From an uncultured Clostridia bacterium (GTDB lineage: Bacteria > Bacillota > Clostridia > Christensenellales > Aristaeellaceae), in NCBI GenBank assembly GCA_934632155.1, contig CAKTXZ010000002.1, forward strand, positions 147,112 to 211,111: a DNA stretch of 64,000 nt, given 5' to 3'. A program made the translations under genes and the position numbers. Shown here one piece after another: positions 60,707 through 64,000 of the stretch. The stretch's first letter is position 1; each line of letters begins with the position of its first letter. Under the pieces are notes generated by a model. It was not told the origin of the DNA. It searched no databases and was given only the letters and a program-made list of their open reading frames with translations.

Positions 60707-62386
60707 TTATTCCTCCTTAATAATGGATGCGTCGGCATCCATGATTACAAAACCGTTCGCCGCGATTTGCCCTTCCCGGCCCCGGAAGCGGTAACGCGCG
60801 GCGCGGCGCGACGCGTTAACGAGCAACGAAAGCTCTTCGCGCTCCAGCGTCAGAACGTCGCCGGAGGCGGAGATGCGTACGACGTCGCCTGCCAGACGGC
60901 CGCCCGTTTTTAACCGGGCGAGCAGCTGCACGTGCCGGCGAAGCTCCGTATCCCATTTCGCTTCGTCCCACGGAAAGCCCTTGCGGCAGTCGGGATCGTA
61001 GCCGCCCGTCAGGCCGATCTCGTCGCCGTAGTAAACGCAGGGCATACCGGGAAAGAAAAAGAGCAGGCACAGCGCCAGCTTCAGGCGCTTTCGGTCGCCG
61101 CGCAGCAGGGTGAGAAAGCGGTCGGTATCATGGGAATCCAGCAGGTTCATCATCATCCGGGCGGAAATCGAGGTGGTGCGGTAAAACAGGCGGGTCAGCC
61201 GCGCGGCGGCCTGTGGGGCTGAAAGGGCGCCGTCGACCAGATAATCGATCAGCGCCTTGGTCAGGCCGTAGTTCATCACGCCGTCCAGCTCATCGCCCGC
61301 CAGCCATGCGCGCGGATCGTGCCACGCTTCGCCCAGAATCAGCGCGTCCGGGTTGGCCGCCTTGACCGCCCTGCGGAAGGCGCGCAGGAAATCGTCGCTG
61401 ATCTCGTCCATCACGTCCAGCCGCCAGCCGTCCACGCCGAATTCCCGAACCCACCACGCGCCTACGCCGCAGAAGTAATCGATCACGGCGGGATTGCCGG
61501 TGTTGAGCTTGGGCATGTCGTGCGAAAAGCCAAAGGTGCGGTAATTGCCCCTTTCGGGGTCCGGAAAATCGCCGTCAATCAGGAAAAAGTCGTAATACGG
61601 CGAGGTCTTGCCGCGGCGCTTTACATCCTCAAAGAAGGGGTGACGCTCGGAGCAGTGGTTAAACACGCCGTCCAGCAGCACGCGCATGCCGCGCGCATGC
61701 GCAGCCTGCACCAGCTCCCGGAGGGCCGCCCGGCCGCCAAACCCAGCGTCCACGTCGTAATAATCCATGACGCTGTATTTGTGGTTGGTGGGCGAGGGGT
61801 GAACGGGCGTGAAATACAGGCAGTTCACGCCCAGATCGCTCAGGTAATCCAAGCGCTGCGTTACGCCCGGCAGGTCGCCGCCCAGATACATCTTCGGGGT
61901 GGGCTTCGCGTCCCACGGCGCGGTGATATAGGGCTTTTCGCCCATGCCGTTGGCAAAGCGCTCGGGGAAAATCTGGTACATGACCGTCGTGTCCGTCCAC
62001 GGGACGAGGCGATGCACATCGCAGGGAAAAACGAAGGGATACTGGAAAAAGGTGTAGTAGGCGCGCTTAAAATCGTAGGTGCGCGAAAGCCCCTCTTCGC
62101 TGAAATAAAAGCATTCGCTCTGCCGGTAAAGCAGGAAAAGGTAGCACAGGCGGGTGTCGTCGCCGGTCAGGTCGATCTGGTAATAGTCCAGCGTGTCGTC
62201 CGCGGCCGCCTTGGGCACGGGCAGCGTCCGGCGCTCCGTGTCCCATGCGTATTTGTTCAGGCAATAGCAAATTTCAATGCGGTCAAAATCGCCCTTAGCC
62301 GTGGTCAGACGGATGCGAAAGGTATGCGCGTCCAACGGGTAGCAGTCGAGGCCGCGGCCGCGATGCACAATGGCCGGAATGTTCAT
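60707..62386 (-). CDS. GH13 maltodextrinase/neopullulanase-like enzyme
   Basis: A 559-residue cytoplasmic enzyme. An N-terminal CBM34-like beta domain (about 1-120) precedes the catalytic barrel: VLLDGVFNHCSERH, DGWRLDVMDEI with the nucleophile Asp, LGEAWHD with the acid/base Glu, and NLLDSHDTDRFL. This architecture is that of cyclomaltodextrinases, maltogenic amylases and neopullulanases, which degrade imported maltodextrins. Its start overlaps the stop of malR by 4 bases (ATGA). Confidence 0.88.
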   Translation of the reverse strand: MNIPAIVHRGRGLDCYPLDAHTFRIRLTTAKGDFDRIEICYCLNKYAWDTERRTLPVPKAAADDTLDYYQIDLTGDDTRLCYLFLLYRQSECFYFSEEGLSRTYDFKRAYYTFFQYPFVFPCDVHRLVPWTDTTVMYQIFPERFANGMGEKPYITAPWDAKPTPKMYLGGDLPGVTQRLDYLSDLGVNCLYFTPVHPSPTNHKYSVMDYYDVDAGFGGRAALRELVQAAHARGMRVLLDGVFNHCSERHPFFEDVKRRGKTSPYYDFFLIDGDFPDPERGNYRTFGFSHDMPKLNTGNPAVIDYFCGVGAWWVREFGVDGWRLDVMDEISDDFLRAFRRAVKAANPDALILGEAWHDPRAWLAGDELDGVMNYGLTKALIDYLVDGALSAPQAAARLTRLFYRTTSISARMMMNLLDSHDTDRFLTLLRGDRKRLKLALCLLFFFPGMPCVYYGDEIGLTGGYDPDCRKGFPWDEAKWDTELRRHVQLLARLKTGGRLAGDVVRISASGDVLTLEREELSLLVNASRRAARYRFRGREGQIAANGFVIMDADASIIKEE

Positions 62387-63399
62387 GCGTTTCCTCCGTC
62401 ATTCGCATGCGCGCTGGAGGCGCGCGCGATCAGGCGTATCGGAATCAGCCGGTGGGCGGCCGTCGGCAGCCCCTGAATCTGATCAAAGAGCATGCGCGCC
62501 GTTTCCGCGCCCAGCAGATAGGTGTCCACGTCCATGGCGCTCAGCGCGGGCGTGGTGTATTCGGCCAGCGGATAATTGTTGAAGGTGACCGCGCCGACAT
62601 CCATGGGCACGCGCAGCCCGGCTTCCTCCGCCGCCTGCAGCAGGCCGAAGGCGGAAAGATTATCGTCGCACAAAAAGGCGTCGGGCCGGTCGGACATATG
62701 AAGCGCCGTCAGCGCCGCTTTTTTTGCGCTTTGCGGCGTGCCGTCCGTGGCGAGGACGATGGGCGCGTGCAGGCCGTCGATTGCGTTGCGATAGCCTGTC
62801 AGCCGGCGATGAATAAACCCCATCCCGGCGTTGGGCGTTCCGCCCAGATAGGCGATTTTCCGGTAGCCCCGATCCAGCAGATGGACGACGGCCGTCTGCG
62901 CGCCCTGCAGGTTATCTACGTCCACCCAGCAGCCGGCGGGCATTTCCTGATTGGGCTGCCCCAGAAATACATGCGGAAACGCGCCGAGGCTGTCGTGCAG
63001 CGCGGGGGAGGCGGCGGAGGGCGGCACAATCAGGCCGTCCACCTTCTTTTCGAGCGCCAGCCCTTCCGCGGCGTGCAGCGCGTGGCGGCCGCCGTTGACG
63101 ATCAATACGTCGTAGCCCTGCTCCTGCGCGGCCTGCACAATGGCGTGCTGACTGCTTTGAAAAAAGGGGTTGCGGTAGGCGCTTTCGTCCTCCGCGTCCA
63201 GTACCAGCCCGATTGTCGCCGAACAGCCGCTGGCCAGATTGCGGGCTACGGAATTGGGGTGGTAGTTGAGCCGCTTCATGGCGGAAAAAATTCTTTCCCT
63301 GGTTTCCTCCGTAACGGAGGCCTTGCTGTTTATTACCCGGGAAACGGTGGACGCGTTTACGCCCGCCAGCTTCGCCACGTCCCGAATCGTAAAGCCCAT
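62383..63399 (-). CDS. malR: LacI-family maltodextrin regulator MalR type
   Basis: A 338-residue repressor. DNA-binding domain IRDVAKLAGVNASTVSRVIN with hinge LNYHPNSVARNLAS; the sugar domain includes IGLVLDAEDES and YRKIAYLGGTPNAG. It is the first gene of the maltodextrin operon, behind a strong promoter with a LacI-type palindrome, so it should repress the whole operon, itself included, until maltose or maltodextrin is present. Confidence 0.88.
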   Translation of the reverse strand: MGFTIRDVAKLAGVNASTVSRVINSKASVTEETRERIFSAMKRLNYHPNSVARNLASGCSATIGLVLDAEDESAYRNPFFQSSQHAIVQAAQEQGYDVLIVNGGRHALHAAEGLALEKKVDGLIVPPSAASPALHDSLGAFPHVFLGQPNQEMPAGCWVDVDNLQGAQTAVVHLLDRGYRKIAYLGGTPNAGMGFIHRRLTGYRNAIDGLHAPIVLATDGTPQSAKKAALTALHMSDRPDAFLCDDNLSAFGLLQAAEEAGLRVPMDVGAVTFNNYPLAEYTTPALSAMDVDTYLLGAETARMLFDQIQGLPTAAHRLIPIRLIARASSAHANDGGNA

Positions 63400-63439
63400 T
63401 TTGGTTCACCGGCCTTCTCGTGTAACGTCATATCGAATG

Positions 63440-63453
63440 TGCAACCGCTTGCA
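63440..63453 (-). promoter_or_regulatory. LacI/MalR-type operator
   Basis: TGCAACCGCTTGCA has perfect arms TGCAA/TTGCA around CCGC. It begins 5 bases after the -10 box, where a bound repressor blocks transcription start. Confidence 0.75.
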
Positions 63454-63458
63454 TTGCC

Positions 63459-63487
63459 AGTATAACGCTATTTGCTGGAATTGTCAA
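63459..63487 (-). promoter_or_regulatory. Promoter of the maltodextrin operon
   Basis: On the minus strand TTGACA (63487-63482), 17 bp, TATACT (63464-63459). Confidence 0.85.
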
Positions 63488-63654
63488 CTGATTTGGCATA
63501 AAAAATGCCAAAAGAACCACCAAGGCAACCGTCGTCTTCGCCGAAATCGAAGCGACGGAGTCCACTTTCTCATCTGCGGCTTCGAGCGTTCCAGCGGCGT
63601 GATTTTCGGCAACCGGCAACATCCGTCCGCTGGCGGAATACGCCGCAGGCATAT

Positions 63655-64000
63655 CATGGAACCAAGGCACGCCCTGCAAGCCGGCGCTGCTGCTTGTCCA
63701 GCCGTAGAAGCTGAAGGTCTAACGGGCAATACCGCTCGCGGCAAGGCTTTTCAGGGTGGCCATATCCGCCTTATAATCGCTCTGCGCGCCGTGGGCGTAG
63801 AGGAGGGGCGGGAAACGGCCCGTCTCCATCCGGAATCAAAACCTTTCCGTACAGGTTAATGCCGTCATATTCCACGCAGCGCTTCTCCGTCCGACAGCCG
63901 GTCTTTTCCCCGCCGGCTTCTCGGACAGGGAAAGGGAGCATCTCCGGGTCTTTTTCTATCAGGGCGGCTATGCGCTCATTCGGGAATGGCTGGGAAGCGA
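63655..64000 (-). pseudogene. Broken alpha/beta-hydrolase gene (runs off the window)
   Basis: From base 64000 downwards one frame reads ERIAALIEKDPEMLPFPV, then KRCVEYDGINLYGKVLIPDG and GPFPA. The frame shifts at about 63810, continues as LLYAHGAQSDYKADMATLKS, then LAASGIAR, and hits an in-frame TAG at about 63722, with TFSFYGWTSSS beyond it. The segments match the oxyanion and early catalytic region of alpha/beta-hydrolases, whose nucleophile block is absent. At least one frameshift and one stop make it a pseudogene. Its exact 3' limit is unclear. Confidence 0.5.

Noticed and set aside
58592..60913. 773-codon plus-strand frame opposite malE and malF
   Set aside because: Antisense shadow; the minus-strand genes have signal peptide, EAA loops and proper operon spacing.

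Overview
The window looks like a chromosomal segment of a GC-rich, spore-forming Clostridia-type Firmicute, probably a gut carbohydrate degrader. Sporulation genes (spoIVB fragment, intact sigK), the Firmicutes-type rplU-prp-rpmA operon with a cleavable L27 N-terminus, the infC-rpmI-rplT operon with an attenuated leader, TTGACA/TATAAT-type promoters with 17-bp spacers and many secreted glycosidases with LplABC-type transporters support this. The species cannot be read from the sequence; a Christensenellales/Oscillospirales-like lineage is only a guess. No tRNA, rRNA or CRISPR array was seen.

Layout. 1-10.7 kb: spoIVB (partial), AEC permease, marR plus a heterodimeric ABC exporter, a PdaC-like polysaccharide deacetylase, a secreted protein, an HdeD/DUF308 protein, and a TetR regulator overlapping bioY. 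10.8-15.1 kb: L-fucose locus (fucI, fucA and a glycosidase remnant, divergent from araC-fucU). 15.2-18.2 kb: sigK, a tandem GNAT protein, rplU-prp-rpmA. 18.3-24.9 kb: accessory island with remnants of an IS1-family and an IS3-family element around a ROK kinase-manA-broken fucU operon, a divergent GH172 gene and a ROK repressor. 25.6-27 kb: infC-rpmI-rplT. 27.4-29.75 kb: a serine recombinase followed by a compact chain of eight hairpins bounded by 24-bp direct repeats.

29.8-53.8 kb is a large glycan-utilisation locus: a LacI regulator, two complete SBP-permease-permease sets without ATPase, secreted GH51 and GH2 enzymes, cytoplasmic GH43 and GH38 enzymes, two secreted beta-sandwich-type proteins without catalytic motifs, and a YesN/YesM-type two-component system. 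A cysteine desulfurase-like gene and a divergent DUF3343 gene sit inside it. The expected logic is trimming outside the cell, uptake through LplABC-type transporters that borrow a shared ATPase, then intracellular hydrolysis of arabinose/mannose-containing oligosaccharides.

54.1-63.5 kb is a maltodextrin operon on the minus strand: malR, GH13 maltodextrinase, malE, malF, malG, secreted alpha-amylase, and a secreted putative starch-binding protein. It reads from one strong promoter with a LacI-type operator at its start. The window ends in a broken alpha/beta-hydrolase gene. The most unusual items are the multi-hairpin cassette at 29.46-29.74 kb, the GH172/ROK/ManA island with its shared 15-bp motif, the fucU pseudogene, and the tandem-module secreted protein at 43.7-44.8 kb.
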